Assembly: GCA_964387205.1 (NCBI GenBank)
Contig: CAYLVY010000001.1
Span: 1-64,000, forward strand
Length of the DNA: 64,000 nt
Direction of reading: 5' to 3'
From: CAIVAT01 sp964387205
GTDB taxonomy: Bacteria > Bacteroidota > Bacteroidia > Bacteroidales > FEN-979
Position numbers and translations under genes: made by a program
Shown here: piece by piece, positions 46,883-56,300 of the stretch
Numbering within the stretch: the stretch's first letter is position 1
Layout: each line of letters starts with the position of its first letter
The notes under the pieces: model-generated
The model's input: only the letters and a program-made list of their open reading frames with translations
Database searches by the model: none
Told to the model about the DNA's origin: nothing

Positions 46883-47220
46883 GACAGGGACTCCCTGATC
46901 TTTGCCGGGAGTTTGTTTTTGATCAGTTGATAGGCGCGCAGCAGGAATTTTTCCCACTCATCCGTTGAAAAGCGGTCGGGGTCGGTCACGCAGACCCATT
47001 TCATCCGGGCAAAGTAAGGCGCCTGGATCACACCCGAAATAGCCGTCAGGGGTAGAAATTCCTCTTCATCCACTTTAAACGAAACCCGGAGCGGTACCTC
47101 CAGGTCGGCCAGGCAGAACATCTTCCCGCCCACCGAAAAGACAAGGTTATTGCCCCATTTGATATCCTCGGTCACCCCCGGCAACGCGAGGCAGTATTCC
47201 CGGATCATTTCAATGTTCAT
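46879..47220 (-). CDS. MmcQ/YjbR family protein
   Basis: It is a 113-residue CyaY-like-fold protein of the MmcQ/YjbR family. The features are EYCLALPGVTEDIKWGNNLVF, VGGKMFCLADLE, VSFKVDEEEFLPLTAI and a C-terminal helix, DEWEKFLLRAYQLIKNKLP. The start at 47220 follows from family length; an upstream extension to 47328 has no supporting pattern. Function is unknown, with DNA binding proposed for some members. It is the first gene of the hydantoinase operon. Confidence 0.88.
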   Translation of the reverse strand: MNIEMIREYCLALPGVTEDIKWGNNLVFSVGGKMFCLADLEVPLRVSFKVDEEEFLPLTAISGVIQAPYFARMKWVCVTDPDRFSTDEWEKFLLRAYQLIKNKLPAKIRESLS

Positions 47221-47342
47221 GGGTAAAATGAATTTATTGTAAAAGTAGGAAAGTTTCGGAATATCGGCTTCAATTCCCCAACCCCCGGCACAATTTTCAA
47301 TTCCCTCTCTCCGTTTCACCTTTTTCACTTTTCATTCTTCTT

Positions 47343-48572
47343 ATGATTTCTCACAACCTCCACGACCCCGAAAAACTTGAAAAGCTCTTTCGGGAAAACA
47401 AAAGGGGATTTTTGCAGGAATTCAACGACCTCGATCCGGCCCTTGAGTCGGAACTGATCCGTTTCTGGAAAATCAGGCTGGGTTATGAACCGGTCACGGG
47501 AATGAACTTCTCGGTGGGTGATCTTGTCAGGGTGATGGCGATTGCCCTGGTCACCGCGGTGCTGGTCAAACTGCCTGCCATCATTCCCGCGATAAACGAG
47601 GATCTCTATTTTCCCCGTAACCTGCCCGCCATCGCTTTCAACGGGCTGATAGTTTACTTCATGCTCCGGCACCGTTTCTCCATTGGCCGGATCATCGGTT
47701 ACAGCGCCATCATGGCCATCCTCCTGGTTTATCTCAACCTTCTGCCAATCCCCGAAACCGACTCCATCGCTATTGCCCTGATCCATAGCCCGCTCTTTTT
47801 ATGGTGCCTTTTTGGTATGGCCTTCATCTCCTGCCGTTTCAGAGATTACGTTGCAAAAATGGATTTTATCCGGTATAACGGCGAACTGATCACCATGACA
47901 GGGCTGCTGCTGATCACCGGGGCGATCTTCTCCGGCATCACCATCGGCCTCTTTTCAGCCATAGGGCTTAATATCGAAGAGTTCTTTGGCAAAAACATCG
48001 CCCTTCCCGGCGCCATCGTTTCTCCTGTCATCGGCGCCTGGCTGATCAGCCTCTATCCCGATCTTACCCGTCGGATCATCCCCGTCATCGCGCGGGTCTT
48101 TGCCCCCATTGTACTGGTTACCCTGATGATCTACCTGGTTTCACTGGGATTCTCGGAGATGAGGATACTGGAAGACCGGAACCTGCTGATCATTTTTAAC
48201 GCCATGGTGGTGGCGGTGATGGCGATCATCATCTTTTCCGTCACCGAACTGGATAAGACCAAAGACCGGAATATTCAGGTGCTGCTCCTGATGTTGCTGG
48301 CGATCGTGACCCTGGTCATCAATTCGGTGGCCCTGACGGCTATCATCACCCGCCTTACTTACGGGATCACCCCCAACCGGATCGTGGTCGTTTGCACCAA
48401 CCTTATGGTATTCGTCAACCTGATCCTGATCGCCAAAGACTTGTACCGCGCATGGATCCGTGCGGAAAAACTGGCCTCGGTGGAAAAAACGGTGGCAAAC
48501 TACCTGACGGTCTATTTTTTCTGGACCATCTTCGCCATTTTTATCCTCCCTCCTTTATTCCGGTTTTTGTAA
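47343..48572 (+). CDS. DUF4153-like multi-pass membrane protein
   Basis: It has 409 residues with a soluble N-terminal stretch (about 1-55, LHDPEKLEKLFRENKRGF) followed by about ten or eleven hydrophobic segments (for example VRVMAIALVTAVLVKLPAI, IIGYSAIMAILLVYLNLL, MTGLLLITGAIFSGITIG and ILVTLMIY-type helices). It ends with YFFWTIFAIFILPPLF. The layout fits DUF4153 inner-membrane proteins of unknown function. It is divergent from the MmcQ operon and upstream of lysS, which has its own promoter. No catalytic motif is recognised. Confidence 0.75.
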   Translation: MISHNLHDPEKLEKLFRENKRGFLQEFNDLDPALESELIRFWKIRLGYEPVTGMNFSVGDLVRVMAIALVTAVLVKLPAIIPAINEDLYFPRNLPAIAFNGLIVYFMLRHRFSIGRIIGYSAIMAILLVYLNLLPIPETDSIAIALIHSPLFLWCLFGMAFISCRFRDYVAKMDFIRYNGELITMTGLLLITGAIFSGITIGLFSAIGLNIEEFFGKNIALPGAIVSPVIGAWLISLYPDLTRRIIPVIARVFAPIVLVTLMIYLVSLGFSEMRILEDRNLLIIFNAMVVAVMAIIIFSVTELDKTKDRNIQVLLLMLLAIVTLVINSVALTAIITRLTYGITPNRIVVVCTNLMVFVNLILIAKDLYRAWIRAEKLASVEKTVANYLTVYFFWTIFAIFILPPLFRFL

Positions 48573-48614
48573 TAGCTGATTCACAGGCTTTTTCTGATCT
48601 GAAAGTCACGGCCC

Positions 48615-48645
48615 TTGGACTGGTTCCAAGGTATTTCTATCTTTG
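48615..48645 (+). promoter_or_regulatory. Promoter of lysS
   Basis: TTG (48615-48617), a 20-base spacer and TATCTTTG (48638-48645) fit the Bacteroidota consensus. It overlaps an upstream in-frame ATG at 48643 and therefore fixes the lysS start at 48670. Confidence 0.65.
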
Positions 48646-48669
48646 CAAAAATTTTTCAATCAGGTACCC

Positions 48670-50178
48670 ATGACCCATCCACTTTCCGAACAGGAACAGA
48701 TCCGGAGGAATTCCTTGCAGGAACTGATCCGTCTGGGGATCGACCCCTATCCTCCCCAAACTTTTGAGATCAATGCAAATACCAGGGAAATAAGGGAGAA
48801 ATTCGTTCCGGAGCAGGGGATGTTTCAGGAGGTGAGCATCGCCGGCCGGATCATGTCACGCCGGATCATGGGCGCCGCCTCGTTTACCGAACTTCAGGAT
48901 GAAAACGGCAGGATCCAGCTTTATATCAAACGGGACGATATCTGCCCCGGCGAAGATAAAACCCTTTACAATACTGTTTTCAAGAAGTTGCTCGATATCG
49001 GGGATATTATCGGGGTGACCGGCTTTGTATTTATTACCCAAATGGGAGAGATCACCATCCATGTGAAAAGCCTGAAGGTACTGAGCAAATCATTGAAGCC
49101 CCTTCCCATTGTCAAGGAAAAGGATGATGCCGTGTTCGATGCTTTTACCGATCCGGAGCAGCGCTACCGCCAACGCTACCTCGACCTGATCGTCAACCCC
49201 GAAGTCAGGGAGGTCTTTGTCATGCGTACCAGGCTGATCAACTCCATGCGCAACTATCTCAATGCCCGATCCTATCTCGAGGTGGAAACACCGATCCTGC
49301 AGCCGCTTTACGGTGGCGCTGCCGCCAGGCCCTTTACCACCTTCCACAATACCCTGGATATGACCCTGTATCTGCGGATCGCTAATGAATTGTATCTGAA
49401 AAGGCTGATCGTAGGGGGATACAACGGAGTGTATGAGTTCTCCAAGGATTTCCGCAACGAAGGGATGTCCCGGTTCCACAACCCCGAATTTACCCAGATG
49501 GAGCTCTATGTCGCTTACAAAGATTACGAATGGATGATGGATATGGTGGAGGAGATGGTGGAGCGGGTGGCTATCGACCTGCATGGCGACACGGTGGTGA
49601 GGTCGGGTGAGAACCTGATCGACTTCCGGCGTCCATGGAAACGTTTTACCATGTACGAAGCTATTGCCCACTTCACCGGGATCGACATCACCCACAAGGG
49701 CGAAGAGGAGTTGATCGCCATTGCCCGGCAACTGGAGGTGCCCATTGATACAACCATGGCAAAGGGGAAGATCATCGACCAGATATTTGGCGAAAAATGT
49801 GAACCTTTCCTCATTCAGCCGACTTTTATTACCGATTATCCCATTGAAATGTCGCCCCTTGCCAAAAAGCACCGGAGCAAACCGGGACTGGTCGAGCGGT
49901 TTGAAGCGATATGCAACGGGAAGGAGCTATGCAACGCTTTTTCGGAACTCAATGATCCTGTTGACCAGCGGGAACGCTTTGAAGCGCAGCTCGAACTGGG
50001 TAAAAGAGGTGATGATGAATCGATGGTGCTTGATGAAGATTTCCTCCGGGCCCTGGAATTCGGGATGCCTCCCACCGCAGGCCTGGGCATCGGCATAGAC
50101 CGCCTGGCCATGATCATGACCAATTCCGGTTCGATCCAGGATGTCCTTTTCTTCCCCCAGATGAAGAAAAAGGGCTGA
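48670..50178 (+). CDS. lysS: Lysyl-tRNA synthetase, class II
   Basis: It charges tRNA-Lys in translation. It has 502 residues from ATG 48670 (MTHPLSEQEQIRRNSLQELI); an ATG at 48643 lies in the promoter and is rejected. An N-terminal OB-fold anticodon domain (AGRIMSRRIMGAASFTELQD) is followed by the class II core. Motif 1 is near ARSYLEVETPILQ, motif 2 is FRNEGMSRFHNPEFTQME, and motif 3 is GLGIGIDRLAM. No SD-like sequence is needed or seen. The synthetase core is intact. Confidence 0.96.
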   Translation: MTHPLSEQEQIRRNSLQELIRLGIDPYPPQTFEINANTREIREKFVPEQGMFQEVSIAGRIMSRRIMGAASFTELQDENGRIQLYIKRDDICPGEDKTLYNTVFKKLLDIGDIIGVTGFVFITQMGEITIHVKSLKVLSKSLKPLPIVKEKDDAVFDAFTDPEQRYRQRYLDLIVNPEVREVFVMRTRLINSMRNYLNARSYLEVETPILQPLYGGAAARPFTTFHNTLDMTLYLRIANELYLKRLIVGGYNGVYEFSKDFRNEGMSRFHNPEFTQMELYVAYKDYEWMMDMVEEMVERVAIDLHGDTVVRSGENLIDFRRPWKRFTMYEAIAHFTGIDITHKGEEELIAIARQLEVPIDTTMAKGKIIDQIFGEKCEPFLIQPTFITDYPIEMSPLAKKHRSKPGLVERFEAICNGKELCNAFSELNDPVDQRERFEAQLELGKRGDDESMVLDEDFLRALEFGMPPTAGLGIGIDRLAMIMTNSGSIQDVLFFPQMKKKG

Positions 50179-50250
50179 TTCCCGCCCCGCCGCGAAGTTT
50201 GGCGGTTAATAATTACAAATGAATTTAAAATCAATTTATCAATAACATAT

Positions 50251-51186
50251 ATGGACACTCCCATCATATTCTGGATTATTTTCAACGCCTTCGTACTGCT
50301 GATGCTGGCCCTCGATCTGGGTGTTTTTCATCGCAAAACACATACCGTTTCCTTAAAGGAGGCACTGACCTGGACTTTTGTCTGGGTTGTCCTGGCCCTT
50401 GTTTTCAATGCGATACTCTACTTCTGGAAAGGGCAACAAAAGGCCCTCGAGTTTTTTACCGGTTACCTGGTCGAAAAAGCACTGAGCGTTGACAACATCT
50501 TTGTCTTCATCATGATCTTCACCTATTTCAGGATACCATCCCAGTATCAGCACAAGGTGCTTTTCTGGGGCATTCTGGGCGCCCTGGTCATGCGCGTGAT
50601 CTTCATCTTCGCGGGCGTGGCCCTCATCGAAAAGTTCCATTTTACCATTTATTTCTTTGGAGCATTGCTGATCTATACCGGATATAAAATGTTTAACCAG
50701 AACCATGCAAAAATTGATCCTGAGAAAAACCCCGTGATCAGGTTCTTTAAAAAGTTTATGCCTGTGACAAACGAGCTGCAGGGAGATAAATTCTTTGTCA
50801 AACTGGATGGAAAACGTTTCGCCACCCCCCTGTTCCTGGTATTGATCCTGATCGAAACCACCGACCTGATCTTCGCGGTCGACAGTATTCCGGCCATCCT
50901 TGCCATTACCCAGGATCAGTTCATTGTCTATACCTCCAATGTTTTCGCAATCCTTGGACTACGGTCACTCTATTTTGCACTGGCCGGGATCGTGCACCGC
51001 TTCTGGCTCCTGAGCTACGGATTGGCCGTCGTGCTGGTTTTTGTCGGTATTAAAATGATCCTGATCGATTTCTATAAAATTCCGATCGAATGGTCGCTGA
51101 TGTTCATAGCTACCATCATTACCGGCAGTATCCTGCTCTCCTTCAAAATTAAAAGGCCGGAAGAGAAGAAAGCAACCGGAAAGTAA
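50251..51186 (+). CDS. TerC/Alx-family integral membrane protein
   Basis: It has 311 residues with eight or so membrane segments. The family motifs are visible: YLVEKALSVDNIFVFIMIF and LIETTDLIFAVDSIPAIL, both carrying the acidic residues of the TerC transmembrane core, plus GLRSLYFALAG. Members are implicated in manganese and other metal-ion efflux and in tellurite resistance; Alx-like members respond to alkaline pH in some bacteria. The 72 bases upstream (50179-50250) do not show a recognisable manganese riboswitch. It is followed by a 178-base intergenic region with an inverted repeat. Confidence 0.9.
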   Translation: MDTPIIFWIIFNAFVLLMLALDLGVFHRKTHTVSLKEALTWTFVWVVLALVFNAILYFWKGQQKALEFFTGYLVEKALSVDNIFVFIMIFTYFRIPSQYQHKVLFWGILGALVMRVIFIFAGVALIEKFHFTIYFFGALLIYTGYKMFNQNHAKIDPEKNPVIRFFKKFMPVTNELQGDKFFVKLDGKRFATPLFLVLILIETTDLIFAVDSIPAILAITQDQFIVYTSNVFAILGLRSLYFALAGIVHRFWLLSYGLAVVLVFVGIKMILIDFYKIPIEWSLMFIATIITGSILLSFKIKRPEEKKATGK

Positions 51187-51203
51187 CCAATTTGTTAAAA
51201 ACC

Positions 51204-51257
51204 GTTGGCCGGAACCGAAGCAGCAAACGGCTTTCACGCCAATGAACACCGGCCAAC
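51204..51257. repeat. Inverted repeat (9-bp arms, 36-base loop)
   Basis: Perfect arms GTTGGCCGG (51204-51212) and CCGGCCAAC (51249-51257) lie in the 178-base region between the TerC and channel genes. There is no long T-run directly after it, so a terminator is not clear. A structured RNA or operator is possible. Confidence 0.6.
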
Positions 51258-51364
51258 CCGCTCCCGGCTAAGGCGAGGGCGGTTAGACTTACTGATTATA
51301 ATAGTTTTTTCGTGATAATTATCGGGATCCTTTTAAAAGTGATGTACACCGGAAAAATTGAAAA

Positions 51365-52228
51365 ATGATGAAACAGATTGTTGAATTTTCGAATAAATTG
51401 GTCTTACACCCCACCTTCAACAGGGTGATCTTTATTCTGATCCTGCTTTCGGCCACCATCACGGGTATTGAAACATATCGGGATCTGACCGGAAAATTCT
51501 ATCTTATTTTAAGGTACCTGGATCAGTTCATCATCTGGTGCTTTGTGGTTGAAATCGCGATTAAAATAATTGCACATGGCAAAAAACCATGGGAATACTT
51601 TAAGAATCCATGGAATGTCTTCGATTTCCTCATAGTCTCCATTTGCCTGATACCGGCTGCCAACACTCACTTTTTTGCTGTTCTCCGGCTCCTGAGGGTA
51701 TTGCGAATCCTCCGGATGATCACGGTGTTTCCTAAACTTCGGCTGATCATCGGCACCTTACTGAAAAGTATTCCATCCATGGGGTATATTGTGTTGCTCA
51801 TCGGAATTCTGTTTTATGTCTATGCTATTTTGGGCGTATTTATTTTTGGTGAAACCGACCCTATGCATTTCGGCGATCTTCACCACGCCATGGTTACTTT
51901 ATTTAAAATACTCACCCTGGAGGGTTGGACGGATATCATGAATTTTCATGTCTTCGGCTCCATTGACAACCTGAACCAGCAGATCATCTCCTTCTGGCCA
52001 TTCCTCTATTTCGCAAGTTTCATCCTGATTGGCGCCATGATCGTCATGAACCTTTTTATTGGTGTGATCATGAAAAGCATGGAAGAGAGTCAGCAGGAAC
52101 TGACCCGTGAACTGCGCAATGACCTTTACAAAAGCAAGAGTACGGATGAGTTGTATAAGCAGGTCATTGTTCGTCTTGATGAATTGACAGAGGAGATAAG
52201 AAACACCAGAAATAACCAAACATCATGA
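51365..52228 (+). CDS. Voltage-gated cation channel, bacterial NaV/CaV-like
   Basis: It is a 287-residue single-domain six-transmembrane channel subunit; functional channels in this family are tetramers. S1-S3 are hydrophobic segments (about 20-95). S4 carries four arginines at three-residue spacing, R108, R111, R114 and R117 (LRLLRVLRILRM), the voltage sensor. S5 is about 138-160. The pore helix and filter are T184-D190, TLEGWTD, and S6 is about 213-236 with FIGVIMKSME. A C-terminal coiled coil (about 238-283) fits tetramer assembly. NaChBac has TLESWAS; Gly at filter position 4 and Asp at 7 point to calcium preference, by inference. Its stop overlaps the next gene (ATGA). Confidence 0.92.
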   Translation: MMKQIVEFSNKLVLHPTFNRVIFILILLSATITGIETYRDLTGKFYLILRYLDQFIIWCFVVEIAIKIIAHGKKPWEYFKNPWNVFDFLIVSICLIPAANTHFFAVLRLLRVLRILRMITVFPKLRLIIGTLLKSIPSMGYIVLLIGILFYVYAILGVFIFGETDPMHFGDLHHAMVTLFKILTLEGWTDIMNFHVFGSIDNLNQQIISFWPFLYFASFILIGAMIVMNLFIGVIMKSMEESQQELTRELRNDLYKSKSTDELYKQVIVRLDELTEEIRNTRNNQTS

Positions 52229-52635
52229 ACCACATCATCATCACCAAAACCGATCACGCCCGCATTTCGCGGTGGATCGAAAAGTCGATTGAATCGAAAA
52301 CCATTACCACCGGCGAAGCCGAGTCACTCTCCAAAGAACTGGAATCGGCAGAGATTGTCAATCCTGAGCAAATTCCGGCTGATGTCGTTACGATGAACTC
52401 TATCGTCAGGCTGACCTTTTTGAACCATGACAGGCAGATCCGCATCCAGATTGTCTATCCCGACAATGCCGACGTGAAGAAGAACAAAATTTCCATCTTT
52501 TCACCCATTGCCACCGCGCTGATCGGTTATAAATCAGGGGATATCATTGAATGGATCGTTCCCGGCGGCCTCACCAAAATTAAGATCGACGAGATCATTT
52601 ATCAGCCGGAGGCAGCCGGTGATTTTGAATTGTGA
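52225..52635 (+). CDS. Gre/Rnk-like transcription factor family protein
   Basis: It has 136 residues. The C-terminal half is a GreA/GreB C-terminal-type FKBP-like domain (about 50-130: SIVRLTFLNHDRQIRIQIVY, then IFSPIATALIGYKSGDIIEW and PGGLTKIKI). The N-terminal part is a short helical segment (HARISRWIEKSIES, then EAESLSKELESAEIV), shorter than the GreA coiled coil, as in Rnk. Such proteins bind RNA polymerase secondary-channel regions in some species. It overlaps the channel gene by 4 bases, so the two are coupled, although no functional link is known. Confidence 0.85.
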   Translation: MNHIIITKTDHARISRWIEKSIESKTITTGEAESLSKELESAEIVNPEQIPADVVTMNSIVRLTFLNHDRQIRIQIVYPDNADVKKNKISIFSPIATALIGYKSGDIIEWIVPGGLTKIKIDEIIYQPEAAGDFEL

Positions 52636-53193
52636 TCAGAAGAAACGCGGGAACAAACGCGCAGTTGTTGCGGCATATTCGCGGTAACTTTCTCCAAACT
52701 CCTCTTCCATGAGCCGCTCCTCCACCCTGATCCTGTAAAGTAAAGCGATCAGAAAGGGGAAAACAGCCGCAATGAAAGAAACGAAACTGTTCATGGCCAG
52801 TCCCAGTCCCGCCATCATCATCAGCAGGCCTGAATATGAGGGATGCCTGACCAACCGGTACAGGCCGGTGGTGATCAGTTGATGTCCGGCTGACATGGCA
52901 ACATCCACCGTGAAAAATTGTTTCAACTGGAGGATGGCCTTCCATCGCAACACCATTCCGGCCATAAAAACCGATATCCCTGCCAGCGCACCTGCCCAGT
53001 GATAAATGCGCCATTCCCCGTGATATCCCATGAAAAATGCCGCAGTGAGCGATACGGGTATCGCGATCCAGAGCAACAGCAGTGAAAAACGATCCCCCTT
53101 CCGGGCGGCCTTCGCGCCGCCCGATCTTTTTCTGATCAGCAAAGCCAGCTCAGAAATAAAAAAGACAAAGGCAACGACGTACAGGATTATCAT
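52636..53193 (-). CDS. Isoprenylcysteine carboxyl-methyltransferase-family membrane protein
   Basis: It has 185 residues with about five membrane segments. The C-terminal catalytic block is characteristic of ICMT/PEMT-type methyltransferases: HQLITTGLYRLVRHPSYSG, then RIRVEERLMEEEFGESYREY and ARLFPRFF, the AdoMet-binding region. Bacterial members methylate unknown small or lipid substrates. ATG 53193 is chosen because a TAAATTTG promoter element (53213-53206) lies just before it; an ATG at 53241 precedes that element. Divergent from the large sensor kinase. Confidence 0.87.
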   Translation of the reverse strand: MIILYVVAFVFFISELALLIRKRSGGAKAARKGDRFSLLLLWIAIPVSLTAAFFMGYHGEWRIYHWAGALAGISVFMAGMVLRWKAILQLKQFFTVDVAMSAGHQLITTGLYRLVRHPSYSGLLMMMAGLGLAMNSFVSFIAAVFPFLIALLYRIRVEERLMEEEFGESYREYAATTARLFPRFF

Positions 53194-53205
53194 CACAACT
53201 TTTTT

Positions 53206-53213
53206 CAAATTTA
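53206..53213 (-). promoter_or_regulatory. Promoter -7 element of the ICMT-like gene
   Basis: The minus strand reads TAAATTTG, exact to TAnnTTTG, 12 bases before the ATG at 53193. Confidence 0.5.
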
Positions 53214-53284
53214 CAAAATTTTCCTGCCCTGAACATGCCAAACCATCTTTTCATCACTTCCTGCCAGACCTGTGGTTTCTTTCG

Positions 53285-53292
53285 TAGTTTTG
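53285..53292 (+). promoter_or_regulatory. Promoter -7 element of the large sensor kinase
   Basis: TAGTTTTG matches TAnnTTTG and lies 21 bases before the ATG at 53314. It is divergent from the element of the ICMT-like gene. Confidence 0.5.
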
Positions 53293-53313
53293 TGACAGTA
53301 AAACCATTCCGGT

Positions 53314-56300
53314 ATGAGGTTTCAATTCCGTTTCATCATTGGTTTCCTGCTCTGCCTCCCGCGGTTCAGCCTGCCGGCTAATGAACCGGATCATGGATTT
53401 ATGAAGGTCAGCAGCGGTATCAGGACTACGGTGCCGGAGATCCGGGAGGGCGATGACGGCACACTTTTTATGCTTTCCGGTAAAATTTACCAACTCCGGG
53501 GGCAACATTGGGAAAGTATCGAAACCCTCACGGAGGGCAGGATCTATGCATTCTGTCCGGTTACTTCGTCAGATATTTGGTTTACCATCAACCAGGTGAC
53601 CAATACCAGCCTGCTTTACCATTTCCATGATGGTATCACCGAACTGATCAGATCTCCTTTTGCCAACCAGATTGTTCATATCGGGCGGTATGACCGGGAA
53701 ACGCTTATCTTCACCAGTTATTCCGACATCGCATTGTATCGTAACGGCAAATTCCGGGCCCTGCCGCCGGTACCGACACGGTTCAGTGTGTTTAAAACCG
53801 TTGCGGCCGGCGCTGATCAACTTTACCTGCTTACCAATGGCAATGAATTGTTCAGTTGGGCCAGAGGGGTTTACCGGCGGCTGATTCCCGGCGCCCGGAT
53901 CAAAGATATCACGACAAACCGGGAGAATCATCTGATCATGCTCTCCGGAGACAGTCTGGGAATACTCCGGGATCAGCAATGGCAACCATTGGTAAAAGAC
54001 AAGGAGCTGCCTGAAATCAACGTGATTTCCGTCGATCATACGGGGGTGGTGTGGATGGTGGGTCGCCACGGAACTATTTTCCGGATGGTAAACGATAAAC
54101 TTATTAAAGCCGATGCCGGCGTTACAGAAGATCTCTCCGGATTGCTCATAACCCGTAACCGGGAAATCTGGGCATACGGAGAAAAAGGGAGACTATTGTA
54201 CCGTGGCCCAAGGACATTTCCTGCTGTAACCGAAGCCACTCCGGGCTTCTCAGCCGTCAAACTCATCCCTTACAGTATCAGCACCGATGATGAATATGGA
54301 GTGGCCATTTCCGATTTTAACGGAGATGGACTACCTGACATATATACCGTCCGGATATTTGAACAAAACAGACTGTATATCAATATTATGAATACAGGAA
54401 CGAAATCAGATCTGTTTACCGGCTTCGTGGATGAAGCGGGTATCCGCAATGCCCTTGGTGTCCCGGAGCCGATGAAGGGAGGTACTTCCGGTGACCTGAA
54501 ACTGGGGATCGTTGCTTTTGATGCCGACAATGACCACGACCGTGATATTTATCTCTGTTACCTGAACAGCCATAACCGTTTATTGTTGAACAAAGGCAAC
54601 GGCTATTTCAGAAATGTATCCGATCAGCGGGACAGGGCGACTTTTAACCTTAAACGCTCCAACGCCGCGGCTGTAGCCGACATCGACCTGGATGGCGACC
54701 TCGACCTGTTTGTCACCAGTGAAGAGGGTTCCAACAGACTCTTTCTGAATAATGGTACCGGTAATTTTACCGATATCACCCAAGCTTCCGGGCTGGCTTC
54801 CGTCAGCGGCGGGATGTGTGCCTCATTTTCAGATGTGGATGGCGATGGGCTTCCCGACCTTTGCGTCTCTTTCTGGTATCCCGGAAACAAACTTTATAAA
54901 AACATCTCCACCGGAGATAAGATCGCTTTTCTCGACATCACGGCACAAACCGACCTTCGGCTGGCGCCCCCTGCCAAAAGTAACGGGATCACTTTCGGCG
55001 ACCTGAACAATGACGGGGCTCCGGATCTCTTTATTGCCAACCGGACTACAGGTAACAGGCTCTATATCAACGATGGAAAAGGATATTACCGGGATTGCTC
55101 CGACTCCTGGTTCCAGGGGCCACCGCCAATGTCGAACGGAGGAGTGATGGCCGATTTTGACCTCGATGGCTTTATGGACCTTTATGTTACCAATGTCGGG
55201 GAGAATGTTTTCTACAGAAATATCGACGGAGAGAGATTTGAGGACGCGACGGCCCACTTCGGTGCCGGCATCAGCGGATATTGCACCGGCAGCGCCACCG
55301 CAGATGTGGATGATGATGGTGATCCGGACCTATACGTAGCCAACTACATCAACGGCAACAGTATGCTGCTGTTAAACATGACGGATAACCGGAATGTTGT
55401 CAGGATCAGGTTGCGGGGCGTAATCTCAAACCGGGATGCCATCGGGGCAAAGATCTGGCTGTATCAGGATCCCGTTGAAGGCAAGCCCGCCATCCTTGCA
55501 GGATATCGGGAGGTGACCGCCGGAAGCGGGTATGCTTCCACTTCCGATCCGGAACAGATTTTCGGCGTCCGATCCGGTATCAGCTATCATGCCCTCATTC
55601 TCTTCCCGGGAAGCCGGGATACGATCCTGCTGCACGGCATTACCTCCGGTTTTCGCCACCTGACCGAGGAGGTAACCGGCATGAAAGCCTTATGGCTGTT
55701 AAGCAGTGGCCGGTCCATCCGGTTTTTTATCGACCCTGAAAACCAGCCTGAGATCGTAAAAACCCTGGCCATCCTGGTCTTGATCATCACGTATCTGTTA
55801 AAATTCAAAGGCGATTCCCGGAGCATTCGGATAATCCGTCTGTCAGGCTCTGTTTTCATTTTTATCCTTTTCATGTTCGTCAACCGGTTCTCCCTGTTTG
55901 AAGGATATTCCTCCCCGGGATATTACACAGCACCTGCCATTTCGCTGGCCCTTATTTTGTTGATGCACCTGATCACCGGAAGGGTATTGCAACATCGCCT
56001 GGCGATCAGGGAAAAAGCTGATTTCAGGGAAAAACTTTCCCGTGACCTGCATGATGACCTTGCATCCACCCTCGGCAGTATCTCCATTTATGCCAATACC
56101 CTGAACAACCTCCAGGGTCAATCCGGCACCGATTTCCACCGACTCGCCGGCAAGGTAACCACCTTGACGCAAACTGCCCTTCAATCCATCTCTGATATCA
56201 TCTGGATGACCTCACCCCGCCATGACACCCTGCAGAGCCTTATCTCCAAGAGCGGAAATTATATGATGGAATTGCTGACCGACAACCATATCACATTTGA

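Noticed and set aside
50179..50250. Possible manganese riboswitch upstream of the TerC gene
   Set aside because: Only 72 bases are available and only a weak CCGCC/GGCGG hairpin is visible; no paired-helix pattern of the yybP-ykoY type was found.
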